Counted from the stretch's first letter, positions 1-8,820 are shown. The stretch: 64,000 nt of DNA from Bacillus sp. sid0103 (GCF_019219025.1 NZ_JAHUWN010000004.1:186001-250000), one strand, 5' to 3'. A program made the numbers and translations. The notes: generated by a model not told the origin, from the letters alone.

Positions 1-64
1 CGCGTCAGTTACCCGACCTACACCCTTAGCAGGGGCGCCTCTTCAGCCTCTTGAGTACTTCTCT
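1..64 (-). tRNA. tRNA-Ser(GCU), 3' end cut off by the window edge
   Basis: Read on the minus strand from 64 to 1, the sequence has a class II tRNA layout: acceptor 5' strand and U8, a D arm, an anticodon stem CCC/GGG closing a loop CUGCUAA with anticodon GCU (complement at 28-30), and the start of a long variable arm. This is the serine tRNA reading AGC/AGU. The T arm and acceptor 3' strand lie before base 1. The first acceptor base reads A where G is usual, which cannot be judged without its partner. Confidence 0.85.
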
Positions 65-246
65 GTAATGAAAGCTTACGCGTATGTCCGTTAAGAACTT
101 ACAAGAGAAATATATCATGTCTGCAAAATGGAAGATAGCTGTAAAATTTGGTAGTCCAAAAGTCCTGGTTATTTCATTAAAACTTTATGGATAACTTCTA
201 TCACGTTTTGCCGATTCCTCACGCAAAATATCATTATTTTGATAAA

Positions 247-276
247 TAAATGCCGCTTCAATGGCTGAAACGGCAC
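247..276 (-). terminator. Rho-independent terminator after fdhD
   Basis: A 10-bp stem (251-260 with 266-275, one G-U pair) and a 5-nt loop are followed on the minus strand by TTTATTTAT. It starts five bases after the fdhD stop codon. Confidence 0.8.
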
Positions 277-280
277 TTCT

Positions 281-1096
281 TTACGTAAATGATTGAACAC
301 CCTGTATCTTAATACGTTCGGGTCTTGTATAGATATTTAAAGAATGATTGCGGAGAAAACCAACGGTCGTAATATGAAGCTCTTCTGCCAGCCTGAGGGC
401 CAATTCGGTGGGTGCAGATTTTGACAGAACCATGCCACATCCTATTTTGGCTACTTTTAGTAATACCTCTGAGGATATACGACCACTAAACACGATAATT
501 TTGTCTGGAAGGGATATAGAATTCTGCAAGCAGTGACCATAAATTTTATCCAGTGCATTGTGTCGTCCTATGTCCATTCTGTCTACAATGATGCCATTAC
601 TGTCACAAAGGGCTGCATTGTGTACGCCGCCTGTATCTTGGAAGATCACGGACGAATCCTGCATTAGTCGCATCAAATGAAAGCATTGGTCTATGGACAC
701 CGTCACATCAACTTTTTCAAGCGGTTTAACCGTCCTCGCATCGTTATAAAAATAGAAGCTTTGCCGACTTTTCCCACAGCACGATGTTACCACTCGTTTG
801 GAATGGAACAACTCATTCAGTTTGTTGACCTTATGCGTCTTCACAATCGCTCGGCCTGTTGCTTCTATGATGGTAAGCTCTTTAATTTCTTTATAACTGT
901 TGATGATCCCTTCCGACGCCAAAAAGCCAACTACTAACTCTTCTATGTGCTCAGGGCTGCAAACAAGTGTGGCGAATTCTTGCTCGTTTAATATAATTGT
1001 GATGGGATATTCAGTTACGATTGTATCCGTTACTTTGTGTATGGCTCCTGCCTCATACCGCCATACATTGCTTTCCATTTTCATTGGCTGATCCAT
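281..1096 (-). CDS. fdhD: Formate dehydrogenase accessory sulfurtransferase FdhD
   Basis: FdhD carries sulfur from a cysteine desulfurase to the molybdenum cofactor so that formate dehydrogenase becomes active. The protein has the SCCGK cysteine pair (around residue 105) in place of the longer CGxCG motif of enterobacterial FdhD. It also has the family block DTGGVHNAAL followed by DIGRHNALDK. A GTG lies nine bases further upstream, but AGGAG at 1105-1109 is spaced 8 nt from the ATG at 1096, so that ATG is taken as the start (271 residues). It is the last gene of the formate dehydrogenase group, after the DUF2294 gene, and ends in a terminator. The family call is secure; the sulfur-transfer role is from knowledge of the family. 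Confidence 0.93.
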   Translation of the reverse strand: MDQPMKMESNVWRYEAGAIHKVTDTIVTEYPITIILNEQEFATLVCSPEHIEELVVGFLASEGIINSYKEIKELTIIEATGRAIVKTHKVNKLNELFHSKRVVTSCCGKSRQSFYFYNDARTVKPLEKVDVTVSIDQCFHLMRLMQDSSVIFQDTGGVHNAALCDSNGIIVDRMDIGRHNALDKIYGHCLQNSISLPDKIIVFSGRISSEVLLKVAKIGCGMVLSKSAPTELALRLAEELHITTVGFLRNHSLNIYTRPERIKIQGVQSFT

Positions 1097-1111
1097 GACT
1101 CTCACTCCTAG

Positions 1112-1468
1112 TTACTTTCCCTCGATATTCTGGTTAAATACGAAAACAGTCATGGCAATATCTTCATCAATATTAATATCAGAAAATAGCCGCAGGACCT
1201 TTGCCCCCATCAAGTTTTCAAACCGTAAAAGAACCTCCGGCTTCTTATAGATTTCCTTTACAAATCTTGTTCTCGTTTCATGTACCATCTGTTCCCCTTG
1301 TTCTGAATGAATCATGAACTTTTCTACATTTGTCAGGTTCCCCTTCATTTCGCTGATCACCCAGGAACCATTAAATTTAGTGGTGATTTCCTTCGGTCCA
1401 TTTCCCACATATTCTTTTCTTATTTCACGAACAAGCATACTAAATTGATGTTCCAGATTCTTTGTCAT
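1112..1468 (-). CDS. DUF2294 family protein
   Basis: A 118-residue soluble protein with the DUF2294 pattern: a GPKE motif near residue 24, a hydrophobic strand followed by a GNLT turn, a long charged helix ending near residue 75, and a C-terminal LFSDINID...MTVFVF strand. Proteins of this family are often found beside fdhD or formate dehydrogenase genes in Bacillaceae, but I know of no proven function. GGGAGGG lies 6 nt before the ATG. The gene sits 15 nt upstream of fdhD, so the two are likely cotranscribed. A hairpin at 1514-1544 separates it from the formate dehydrogenase pair upstream. Confidence 0.8.
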   Translation of the reverse strand: MTKNLEHQFSMLVREIRKEYVGNGPKEITTKFNGSWVISEMKGNLTNVEKFMIHSEQGEQMVHETRTRFVKEIYKKPEVLLRFENLMGAKVLRLFSDINIDEDIAMTVFVFNQNIEGK

Positions 1469-1513
1469 TGACGTCCCTCCCTATCCATACCACTTAGTTT
1501 GATTCTAAAGAGG

Positions 1514-1544
1514 AAACCCATTCATGGCTTAAACGAATGGGTTT
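1514..1544. terminator. Perfect 10-bp hairpin between DUF1641 and DUF2294 genes
   Basis: AAACCCATTC at 1514-1523 pairs with GAATGGGTTT at 1535-1544 around an 11-nt loop. The U-run is better on the plus strand (GCTTTTTG) than on the minus strand (CCTCTTT), so on the gene strand it is probably a partial terminator or an mRNA end. Confidence 0.55.
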
Positions 1545-1561
1545 GCTTTTTGTATTTCAAA

Positions 1562-2041
1562 TTACTTTTTTAATCCCTCACCCATGCCTTTTAACAGGTT
1601 AAATCCAAAGCCTAATGCACGATTAATATCTGGATCCTTGATGGCCTTCATTAAGTCAAAGAGCCCAATCTTGGAATCCGCCTCTAATCCCTGCCCAGCC
1701 TTTTTTAATCCGGCCGTTAAACTTTTAGCGAGCTTACTAGTTGTTTCCGGGTCTAGCTCAGTCAGAATTCCGCCTGCAGCCATCGCATTATTGATCATGT
1801 TTGTCACAGGTTTTCGCGTAAGTTGACCGACAGCGATTTTTGCTGCGCTCTCTTTCGCTTTTAGAAGACTGCCTAACGCATCCATAATCCCGCTATTATG
1901 CAATTCCTGCAGCAATTCCAATGTTTCAAGAAGTGAATCTTTATTGTCTGCAACCCCGGAGATTAAGTTCTCCAAGGATTGCATTTTCATTTGTTCTTCT
2001 GTTAGCTCTGTCTTTTGAATGACCTGAATTGGTTTTGCCAT
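1562..2041 (-). CDS. DUF1641 protein, formate dehydrogenase partner (YrhD-type)
   Basis: A 159-residue protein of the DUF1641 family, largely helical, with the repeated alanine/leucine-rich helices typical of the family (LLETLELLQELHNSGIMDAL near residue 38, and a C-terminal GFGFNLLKGMG). Its ATG overlaps the formate dehydrogenase stop codon by one base (TAATG), so the two are translationally coupled. B. subtilis has the same pair (yrhE-yrhD). A stable accessory or subunit role for the dehydrogenase is inferred from this constant pairing; no catalytic motif is visible. Confidence 0.85.
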   Translation of the reverse strand: MAKPIQVIQKTELTEEQMKMQSLENLISGVADNKDSLLETLELLQELHNSGIMDALGSLLKAKESAAKIAVGQLTRKPVTNMINNAMAAGGILTELDPETTSKLAKSLTAGLKKAGQGLEADSKIGLFDLMKAIKDPDINRALGFGFNLLKGMGEGLKK

Positions 2042-5013
2042 TACGCATTCCTCCTGTCATAGAAACCAGGGTTAATATGCTCGTTCACACTTGCAATCGG
2101 AACATAATCACCGCGTTCCCACTTACGGTAAATTTCAAGGCCCATTTGTGGTGTACGGATCGCATTACGTGGATTGTACCTTGGAAGCGGATTTTCTCCG
2201 TTAAGTTCAAGGACTTCCATCCGCACCTTCACTTGTTTGTATGCTGGTGTACGTGTCACCACATCTACTGCCCCTCCTGTAAGCAGGTTAATCGCACTCT
2301 CATGGCTAGAGGAATGCATTGGCACATAGATCGTTTTTCCTGTCACACGATCTGTCACTAGAACTGGCAGGCGAATCGCCCCATATGGTGATACAAGACG
2401 TACAAGTGACCCATCTTTTACGCCGCGCTCTTCTGCAAGTTCAGGGGAGACCTCAACGAAAACTTTCGGGAATTTATAGTTAAGTCCTTCTGATTTCTGT
2501 GTTAAGTTTCCTTCATGGAAGTGCTCCAACAGACGTCCGTTATCTAATGATAGATCGAATTCTTGCGGGAACTCCATTGGCGGCACATAATCAAACAAAC
2601 CGAACCGCGCTTTTTTATCTGGGAAATTAAAGCCGTCTTGGTAAAGCAGCGGTGTGTTCGTTCCATCAGGAGAACCCCAGTGGAAGCTGTTCCACCCTTC
2701 TAGCACATCGTAATTACATTGGCTGAAGAAAGGTGTTAAGCTTGCCATTTCCGCAAAAATCTCACTAGGATGTGTATAATTCCAATCAAAGCCCATATGC
2801 TTCGCAAGCTCTGAAAGGATCCACCAGTCAGGCTTACTATTCCCTAGAGGCTCTAATGCTTGATACAAGCGCTGCACGCGACGTTCCGTATTGGTAAACG
2901 TACCATCTTTTTCAAGTGACGGCGCACCTGGCAAAATAACATCTGCAAATTGGGCTGTTGTGCTTAAGAAGATTTCTTGTACGACAAGGAAATCAAGCTT
3001 AGCGAGCATTGCCTGCGTATGATTCGAATCAGCATCGACCCATGCCATATCCTCCCCGGCGATGAATATCGCCTTCATCTCGCCTTTATCAATAGCTTCG
3101 AGCATTTGAATATTGTCAAGTCCAGGAGTGCCAGGAAGATCTACCCCATACGCCTTCTCAAATTTTGTGCGTATTTGGTCATCTGTTACCGATTGATAAC
3201 CTGGGAAGATATTTGGCATCGTTCCCATGTCAGCTGCACCTTGTACGTTATTATGTCCACGTAACGGGTACGCACCTGCGTTTGGACGCATCATGTTTCC
3301 AGTAGCAAGAAGCAGGTTGGCAATGGCAATAGATGTATGTGAACCCGCGATATTTTGCGTTACACCCATACCCCAGCAAATCACTGTCCCATCCGCATCA
3401 CGAATCATTTCCGCCATTTGGATTAATGTTTCTTTATAGATACCCGTAATCTTTTCTGCCTCTTCAAGACTATAAGGTTCAATCATTTTGAAAAACTCAT
3501 CATAATGATTGACATGTTCTGTGATAAATTTCACATCATGCCAGCCTTGGTCAATGATATACTTCGTAATAGCGGAAAGCCATACATAGTCTGTTCCTTG
3601 TTTTGGACGAACGAACAAGTCTGCACGGTCACCCATTTCATGTCTGCGCACATCAACGGTAATTAATTTTTGGCCGTGAAGTTTTTGAGAACGTTTGATA
3701 CGTGTGGCAAGTACAGGATGTCCTTCTGCAGGGGCACATCCAACTAGGATGACAAGACCCGCACCCGCTATATCCTTAATTGTTCCACTGTCGCCGCCGA
3801 TGCCTCCAGTTTGTTGTAACCCCCACGAAGCAGGTGACTGGCAATAACGAGAGCAATTGTCCACATTATTGGTTCCAAACACTTGACGAGCCAACTTTTG
3901 GATTAGATAGTTTTCCTCGTTCGTAATTTTAGATGACGAAATAAAACCGATGGCATCGCTGCCGTACGTTTCTTTCATACCGCCGAGTTTCTTCGCAACG
4001 AGAGAAAGTGCCTCATCCCAACTTGCTTCAACAAACACATCCCCTTTACGAATTAAAGGTGTCGTAATCCGTTCTTCGGAATTTACATAATCCCATCCAA
4101 ATTTCCCTTTTACACAGGTGGAAACGCTGTTTACAGGGGCGTTTTCAGATGGTTCAATTTTAAGAATTTCACGATCTTTTGTCCAAACTTCAAATGAGCA
4201 GCCTACGCCGCAGAATGTACAAACGGTTTTTGTTTTCTCAATGCGAGTCTCACGCATCGCTGCTTCTACTTCTGAAACTGCCATGATTGTTTGATAATCA
4301 GGCTCTACTGCTTTGACAATATCAATCATTGGTGTAAGCAAGTCATCTGAAATGCTTGTCATAAATCCAGCATTTCCAAGCATGGACTTTTCCATTAAGG
4401 CATTACAAGGGCAAACTGTTACACACTGACCGCAGGATACACAGGAGGATTCATTAATACTTTTTCCTCCGTCCCATAAAACACGAGGCTGACCGCTTTT
4501 CCAGTCAATCGTTAACGTTTCATTCACTTGAAGATCCTGACATGTCTCTACACAGCGGCCGCACAAGATACATTGATCGGGATCGTACCGATAAAACGGG
4601 TGAGACATATCTACTTCATAGCCCTTAGAGCGATGAGGGCGTGTTTGGTGTTCGACCCCCATCATTTCTGCTGTATTATGGACACGACAATTGCCATTGT
4701 TATTGTCACAAACGGTGCAGTATAATAGATGGTTTTCTAGAATACGGTCCATTGCTTCCTCCTGTGCTTGCTTTGCGAGCTCTGATGAGGTCAAAATGTC
4801 CATACCGTCTTCAATCGTTGTGGAACATGCGCGCATAATGTTTCCATTAACTTCACACATACACGTATCACAGCTCTGAACCGGACCTAAAACTTCAGAA
4901 TAGCATATGTGCGGATGCTCCATTTCCTGTTGTAGTAAATAATCTAAAATACGAGTTCCTTTTTCTACCTCATGTGCTGTTCCATTTATTAGAACATTCA
5001 CTTTTTCTTTCAC
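2041..5013 (-). CDS. fdhF: Molybdopterin formate dehydrogenase alpha subunit
   Basis: A 990-residue multi-cluster enzyme oxidising formate to CO2. N-terminal [2Fe-2S] ligands are C37, C48, C51 and C63; next comes a His-Cys cluster (H95, C99, C102, C109), then two [4Fe-4S] ferredoxin motifs (C148-C158, C191-C201), then the catalytic-domain [4Fe-4S] at C265, C268, C272 and C300. The catalytic residue that is selenocysteine in E. coli FdhF is cysteine here (C391 in NCSRYCQSP). This architecture matches the NAD-linked YrhE/YjgC type, so electrons probably leave through the N-terminal domain to a diaphorase partner not present in the window. The start is a GTG at 5013 with AAGGAGG 8 nt upstream. 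It is followed by the DUF1641 partner. Confidence 0.95.
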   Translation of the reverse strand: MKEKVNVLINGTAHEVEKGTRILDYLLQQEMEHPHICYSEVLGPVQSCDTCMCEVNGNIMRACSTTIEDGMDILTSSELAKQAQEEAMDRILENHLLYCTVCDNNNGNCRVHNTAEMMGVEHQTRPHRSKGYEVDMSHPFYRYDPDQCILCGRCVETCQDLQVNETLTIDWKSGQPRVLWDGGKSINESSCVSCGQCVTVCPCNALMEKSMLGNAGFMTSISDDLLTPMIDIVKAVEPDYQTIMAVSEVEAAMRETRIEKTKTVCTFCGVGCSFEVWTKDREILKIEPSENAPVNSVSTCVKGKFGWDYVNSEERITTPLIRKGDVFVEASWDEALSLVAKKLGGMKETYGSDAIGFISSSKITNEENYLIQKLARQVFGTNNVDNCSRYCQSPASWGLQQTGGIGGDSGTIKDIAGAGLVILVGCAPAEGHPVLATRIKRSQKLHGQKLITVDVRRHEMGDRADLFVRPKQGTDYVWLSAITKYIIDQGWHDVKFITEHVNHYDEFFKMIEPYSLEEAEKITGIYKETLIQMAEMIRDADGTVICWGMGVTQNIAGSHTSIAIANLLLATGNMMRPNAGAYPLRGHNNVQGAADMGTMPNIFPGYQSVTDDQIRTKFEKAYGVDLPGTPGLDNIQMLEAIDKGEMKAIFIAGEDMAWVDADSNHTQAMLAKLDFLVVQEIFLSTTAQFADVILPGAPSLEKDGTFTNTERRVQRLYQALEPLGNSKPDWWILSELAKHMGFDWNYTHPSEIFAEMASLTPFFSQCNYDVLEGWNSFHWGSPDGTNTPLLYQDGFNFPDKKARFGLFDYVPPMEFPQEFDLSLDNGRLLEHFHEGNLTQKSEGLNYKFPKVFVEVSPELAEERGVKDGSLVRLVSPYGAIRLPVLVTDRVTGKTIYVPMHSSSHESAINLLTGGAVDVVTRTPAYKQVKVRMEVLELNGENPLPRYNPRNAIRTPQMGLEIYRKWERGDYVPIASVNEHINPGFYDRRNA

Positions 5014-5166
5014 TGTAAGTCCTCCTTAGATAAAAGCAGAGAAAATCTATTGATCTTCTAAAAAACAATTCACTAGTATACCCAGTTATTCTTCCTTACC
5101 TAAAACAAACTTGCTTTTTCTATCAAACTATGAAAATGCATTAATCAAGAATCATCCTAATAGTCG

Positions 5167-5979
5167 TTATACAGCTTTTCTGATACTTGGCTTTGCTTTA
5201 GACTGTGTTTGGAGGGAATCCTTATGGACCATCCAATAGATCAAGGCTACAAAAATACCGCCACCGATTGCATTTCCAATTACTACTGGGACAAAATTAG
5301 CTATATAATCTACCCATGTGAAGTTCCCTGAGAAGATAGCGGCAGGGATTACGAACATGTTGGCAACAACGTTCTGAAAACCAATAGCTACAAATCCCAT
5401 GATCGGGAACCAAATGGCAAGTATTTTTCCACGGATATCATCTGCACCAAAAGCGAGCCAAACGCCTAAACAAACGAGCCAGTTACAGCCGACAGCGGAA
5501 ATTACGCTTTGAATAAATGTTTCCTCAATTTTAGCTTCTGCGATTGCAACGGTTTTGGTTAGGAAGGGACCTGTTTCTGTTAAACCCAGTACATGACCAA
5601 AGAAATAAGCGACGAGGATTGCACCAATAAAGTTGCCGACTAAAACTAAGAGCCAATTTTTTAGTAGTTGTCCTACCGTAGCACGCTTTACTAGAACGGC
5701 AATCGGAAGCGCCATCATGTTCCCTGTTAACAATTCTCCACCTGCAATAATGATTAACATTAGTCCTACGGGGAAAACAGCTCCGCCTAAAAGTGAGCTG
5801 AAGGAACCCCATTCCTTCGGTAAATCTGCAATTACTCGAATATCTAAAAGAAAACCAAGTGCTATAAAGGCTCCGCCTAAAAAGCCTAATAAAAGTACAT
5901 GTTCTGGCCGCATCGATGCCTTTTTGGAACCAGCCTCAACTGCTAATTCCGCGATGCGCTGGGAACTATGAAACGCCAT
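5167..5979 (-). CDS. Formate/nitrite transporter family channel
   Basis: A 270-residue integral membrane protein of the FocA/NirC/YrhG family, which forms pentameric channels for formate or nitrite. At least six hydrophobic segments can be seen, with family blocks LLTGNMMALP (around 84), a loop NWLLVLVGN, and NVVANMFVIP near 200. The start ATG has GGAGG 7 nt upstream. The setting beside a formate dehydrogenase favours formate as substrate. Its leader is long, with a promoter at 6210-6238, a strong terminator hairpin at 6110-6163 and a tiny reading frame at 6004-6054, suggesting attenuation control. Confidence 0.9.
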   Translation of the reverse strand: MAFHSSQRIAELAVEAGSKKASMRPEHVLLLGFLGGAFIALGFLLDIRVIADLPKEWGSFSSLLGGAVFPVGLMLIIIAGGELLTGNMMALPIAVLVKRATVGQLLKNWLLVLVGNFIGAILVAYFFGHVLGLTETGPFLTKTVAIAEAKIEETFIQSVISAVGCNWLVCLGVWLAFGADDIRGKILAIWFPIMGFVAIGFQNVVANMFVIPAAIFSGNFTWVDYIANFVPVVIGNAIGGGIFVALIYWMVHKDSLQTQSKAKPSIRKAV

Positions 5980-6003
5980 ATTTTTTCCTCCAGTTAGATG
6001 AAT

Positions 6004-6054
6004 TTAATGACCTTTTGTTAAGACAATGGGACAATAGCCGGTCTCTTTGCCCAT
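6004..6054 (-). CDS. Possible 16-residue leader peptide before the formate channel
   Basis: ATG at 6054 opens a frame of 16 codons (MGKETGYCPIVLTKGH) ending in TAA, 24 nt before the channel start codon. The upstream ribosome site is weak (TTTAAAAGC). The coding bases also form a dyad (CAATGGG at 6050-6056 with CCCATTG at 6024-6030). No family is recognised; it may be translated, or the dyad alone may matter. Confidence 0.3.
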   Translation of the reverse strand: MGKETGYCPIVLTKGH

Positions 6055-6103
6055 TGCTTTTAAAGTTAGTACGTTAAATAGATAGCCTGTACGAATCAAA
6101 ACG

Positions 6104-6163
6104 CAAAAAAGCCCACCATAAATCGGTTCACATGCAAATGCATGTACCGTTTTACAGTGGGCT
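6104..6163 (-). terminator. Strong terminator hairpin inside the channel-gene leader
   Basis: Minus-strand AGCCCAC...GTGGGCT with inner arms TAAA, CGGT and ACATGCA gives roughly 22 paired bases around an AA loop, followed by TTTTTTGCGTTTTG. It lies between the predicted promoter (6210-6238) and the channel gene start (5979), so it is placed as an attenuator. It could instead end transcription arriving from upstream. Confidence 0.75.
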
Positions 6164-6209
6164 GACAACTGAGCATTTTCTCATACTAGCAATCCATCCC
6201 GCTATAGAC

Positions 6210-6238
6210 ACTATGTCAAGAACAGGATGTACAGTCAA
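6210..6238 (-). promoter_or_regulatory. Predicted sigma-A promoter for the formate channel gene
   Basis: TTGACT (6238-6233), a 17-nt spacer, and CATAGT (6215-6210) on the minus strand. The -10 box is imperfect, so this is a moderate call resting on spacing and position. Confidence 0.45.
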
Positions 6239-6393
6239 TTTTTATTAACTGGCATCAATGAACTTTCCATACTCTATAAACCTTTCTAATAGTAACATGG
6301 ATTCATAGATTTGTGAACTTTTTATGATTTTTTTTTGTTCTCTTTTGCACGAGCCACTATCATTTTGTCTGGTGAGAACCATTCTAAATCAAG

Positions 6394-6601
6394 GTCCCCT
6401 TTTGTATTTTTTTCTTCGTCCACGGGCACTGTGAACCTTCCAGAGGGACCCTTTTGTATTTTTTCCTTCGTCCACGGGCACTGTGAACCTTTCAGAGGGA
6501 CCGTTTTGTATTTTTTTCTTCGTCCACGGGCACTGTGAACCTTTCAGAGTGACCCTTTTGTATTTTTTTCTTCGTTCACGGGCACTGTGAACCTTTCAGA
6601 T
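6394..6601. repeat. Four tandem copies of a 52-bp unit
   Basis: The motif CACGGGCACTGTGAACC starts at 6421, 6473, 6525 and 6577, an exact 52-bp period, each unit also holding CCTTTTGTATTTTTT. Copies differ by only a few bases. A short plus-strand frame runs through them and would give a repeated peptide, but it has no ribosome site and is not taken as coding. The array abuts the 23S rRNA relic directly. Confidence 0.9.
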
Positions 6602-6605
6602 TGAC

Positions 6606-6858
<253 letters not shown>

Positions 6859-7167
6859 ACACCACAAACATTGGTATATCAACGTTTATGAGTGTTTTGA
6901 CGTACTAAAATAAAAGCGATTTTTACTAAAGATACCGGTGGTCGGGGTCAACCATCTCTCATTACTAAATAAAAGTTTGAGTGGCATACGTATCCTAATG
7001 AAGCATTTTTATGATACATCGTCACAAGGAACCGATCTTCGGTTTACCAATGAAAGCGCAGCTTCTGTATTTTAGAAACTTCTTGTCTGTCTTAGTCTTC
7101 CTCCATTCAAGGAACTTCTGCTCCATCATTTTTACTTGTCACAGTAATCGGAATTCGACGTGTAAGA
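6859..7167. other. Gene-free stretch after the rRNA relic
   Basis: No gene recognised. It contains a small ACCGA/TCGGT hairpin at 7031-7043 and the segment AAAAGTTTGAGTGGCATACG at about 6971-6990, which recurs almost unchanged in opposite orientation near 57310-57330. Confidence 0.5.
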
Positions 7168-7503
7168 TTAATGTACTCCATTAACAAGCTGCTTCATTGC
7201 GTTTAACTCCGAAGAAAGTGCCAAAAACCATTCCTTATCCCCAGTTGATAAAGCCAAGTCCAGGAGAAATTCAATTTGTGCCTTGTTGGTTACATTAGAA
7301 ACAGGTAGCTTTTTAACCCGTCTACTTAAAATTGGTATTGTTTTGCCAATTGTATGATTATTGTCACTTGTAACAACGGTTACCTTTACTACTCCTTCTA
7401 GACTAGACAGTGAATCAATATACCCAATGATTAATTCGCCATCCCCTGATTCTGCCTTAATCCAATCACCTGTTTTTAAAATCGTATTATTAGTGGAGAA
7501 CAT
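7168..7503 (-). CDS. IDEAL-domain small protein
   Basis: A 111-residue protein. The C-terminal part (about residues 76-106) has the IDEAL pattern: a hydrophobic LLDLALSTGDKEWFLALSSE segment with the GDKEWF core. The N-terminal half is a beta-rich region (GDWIKAESGDGELIIGYIDS) that may be a small SH3-like fold. IDEAL proteins are known from Bacillaceae, and the domain often mediates protein-protein contacts or Clp-dependent turnover; the partner here is unknown. AAGGTG precedes the ATG. The gene is followed at 7030-7045 only by a weak hairpin. Confidence 0.65.
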   Translation of the reverse strand: MFSTNNTILKTGDWIKAESGDGELIIGYIDSLSSLEGVVKVTVVTSDNNHTIGKTIPILSRRVKKLPVSNVTNKAQIEFLLDLALSTGDKEWFLALSSELNAMKQLVNGVH

Positions 7504-7577
7504 AGTTTTTTCACCTTCTTATTTTTTTCGTTTCATCTTAGAATATGCCAGCTTTAATTAATCTGTAATCTTTTTTA

Positions 7578-8027
7578 TTACATTTTACTTAAAAAAGTCT
7601 CAGACATATTCTGTTTATTGCCCCTATTAACAAGATTTACAACCTCTTTGATTGTATAATTCTTTAAATATTCTCCCATATGTTCTTCCGCACCGAAGAA
7701 AATGCCGCATAGGACTCTTTGCATATTCGCCCCTACAATACACTTTTCATTTGATTCAGGACACTTGGGCTGCAGAGCACCTTCTGAGGTTATCTTATAT
7801 ATATCCCAAAGATTCACTTCACTTAGATCTAGCGCAAAAATAAATCCGCCGCCAGTTCCCTCTTTGGATTTAATAAATCCATGTTTCTTTAACAAACTTA
7901 GCACTTTTCGAATGCGTACCGGATGGACGCCAGCACTTTCTGAAATGGCCTCGCTAGTTGACATGCGGTCAGGCTGTAGAGCAAGAAAAGATAAACTATG
8001 AATGGCAAGGGTAAAATCACTATTCAT
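7578..8027 (-). CDS. Rrf2-family transcriptional regulator
   Basis: A 149-residue regulator. An N-terminal winged helix-turn-helix (SEAISESAGVHPVRIRKVLSLL, HGFIKSKEGTGGGF) has the Rrf2 pattern, including the glycine-rich wing. Three cysteines, spaced C-x6-C-x10-C in the effector region (around residues 93-111), could bind an Fe-S cluster or sense redox state. The start is set at ATG 8027, because AGGAGG (8034-8039) lies 6 nt upstream, rather than at an ATG 18 bases earlier. A perfect palindrome CTGTAA-N9-TTACAG sits about 85 bp upstream, and the same pattern stands before the neighbouring spx-like gene. That suggests self-regulation and control of spx. Confidence 0.88.
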   Translation of the reverse strand: MNSDFTLAIHSLSFLALQPDRMSTSEAISESAGVHPVRIRKVLSLLKKHGFIKSKEGTGGGFIFALDLSEVNLWDIYKITSEGALQPKCPESNEKCIVGANMQRVLCGIFFGAEEHMGEYLKNYTIKEVVNLVNRGNKQNMSETFLSKM

Positions 8028-8110
8028 GACTTGCCTCCTAAGCAATAAAACTTCTCATATATTTTTACTAGTACATGTATTTTCTGCATCTTTTTAAAAT
8101 TAATAACGCA

Positions 8111-8131
8111 CTGTAATAGTAAATATTACAG
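8111..8131. promoter_or_regulatory. Palindromic operator candidate CTGTAA-N9-TTACAG
   Basis: CTGTAATA and TATTACAG form perfect 8-bp arms around GTAAA, upstream of the Rrf2 regulator gene. The CTGTAA-N9-TTACAG spacing recurs at 8893-8913 before the spx-like gene. Confidence 0.6.
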
Positions 8132-8184
8132 ATTATTTACTCAAGTATTTATCTTTATTAAGGACGCTAGATAAGCAAGTTTTT

Positions 8185-8319
8185 TTATATATCCCATTGT
8201 TTTTTGACTTGTTCTTCTGCTATCCGTTTAATTTTTTCCCATCCCATATCTTTTTTCACAATGACATTGGTATGGTAATTTCTATCTTTATAATTTACTG
8301 TCACAAATACTTCAATCAT
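8185..8319 (-). CDS. Small 44-residue hypothetical protein
   Basis: ATG at 8319 is preceded by a full AGGAGG (8328-8333) at 8-nt spacing and opens 44 codons to TAA. The product starts MIEVFVTVNYKDRNYHTNVI and ends in a charged helix KIKRIAEEQVKKQWDI. It is lysine-rich, has no signal peptide and no cysteine, and looks like a short beta-hairpin plus helix. I do not recognise the family. The excellent ribosome site and codon use make it likely to be real. Confidence 0.7.
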   Translation of the reverse strand: MIEVFVTVNYKDRNYHTNVIVKKDMGWEKIKRIAEEQVKKQWDI

Positions 8320-8424
8320 CCGTTATTCCTCCTTTTAAAATAAACATTAAAGGTAATCCTTCTTTTCCGTTCCATGGTGTAGTTTTAATTGTAAAGATTT
8401 AGCATTTTGTTCTTATTATTGATT

Positions 8425-8820
8425 TTAATTGGCCTCTTTTTGCAATTCATTGTACAAATATGTTCTGATTCTACGGGGAAGAAAACTACGAATTTCGTCC
8501 TCGTTATATCCTACTTGTAATCTTTTTTCGTCCAGGATAATGGGCCGGCGCACCATTTTGGGATGCTCCATTATTAATTTGTACAATTCATTAAGCGGAA
8601 GAGATTCAATATTTATGTTTAATTCTTTGAACGACTTTGAATTCGTTGAAATAATTTCGCTAGTCCCCTCTTCTGTCAAGCGAAGAATTGATTTAATCTC
8701 ATCCACTGTAAGAGGATTAGATAAGATGTTTCTTTCCATATAATCAATTTGATATTCCTCAAGCCAAGCTTTTGCTTTTCGGCATGAACCACAGCTTGGT
8801 GTCGTATACAGAGTCACCAT
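8425..8820 (-). CDS. spx: Spx-family redox regulator (Spx paralogue)
   Basis: At 131 residues it is exactly the length of B. subtilis Spx and very like it. The start [10 protein letters not shown] and the redox pair C10-GS-C13 are present, as are the arsenate-reductase fold, R47, the [20 protein letters not shown] block and the LPRR motif near the C-terminus. Spx binds the RNA polymerase alpha C-terminal domain and redirects transcription under disulfide stress. Position 60, an arginine in B. subtilis Spx that has been linked to DNA/promoter contact, is asparagine here. AGGAGA lies 10 nt before the chosen ATG; an in-frame start 33 bases earlier has no support. Three CTGTAA/TTACAG half-sites stand upstream. 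Confidence 0.9.
   Translation of the reverse strand: MVTLYTTPSCGSCRKAKAWLEEYQIDYMERNILSNPLTVDEIKSILRLTEEGTSEIISTNSKSFKELNINIESLPLNELYKLIMEHPKMVRRPIILDEKRLQVGYNEDEIRSFLPRRIRTYLYNELQKEAN

Noticed and set aside
6335..6538. A 67-codon plus-strand frame over the 52-bp repeats
   Set aside because: It only reflects the tandem repeat, has no ribosome site, and its peptide is a low-complexity repeat.
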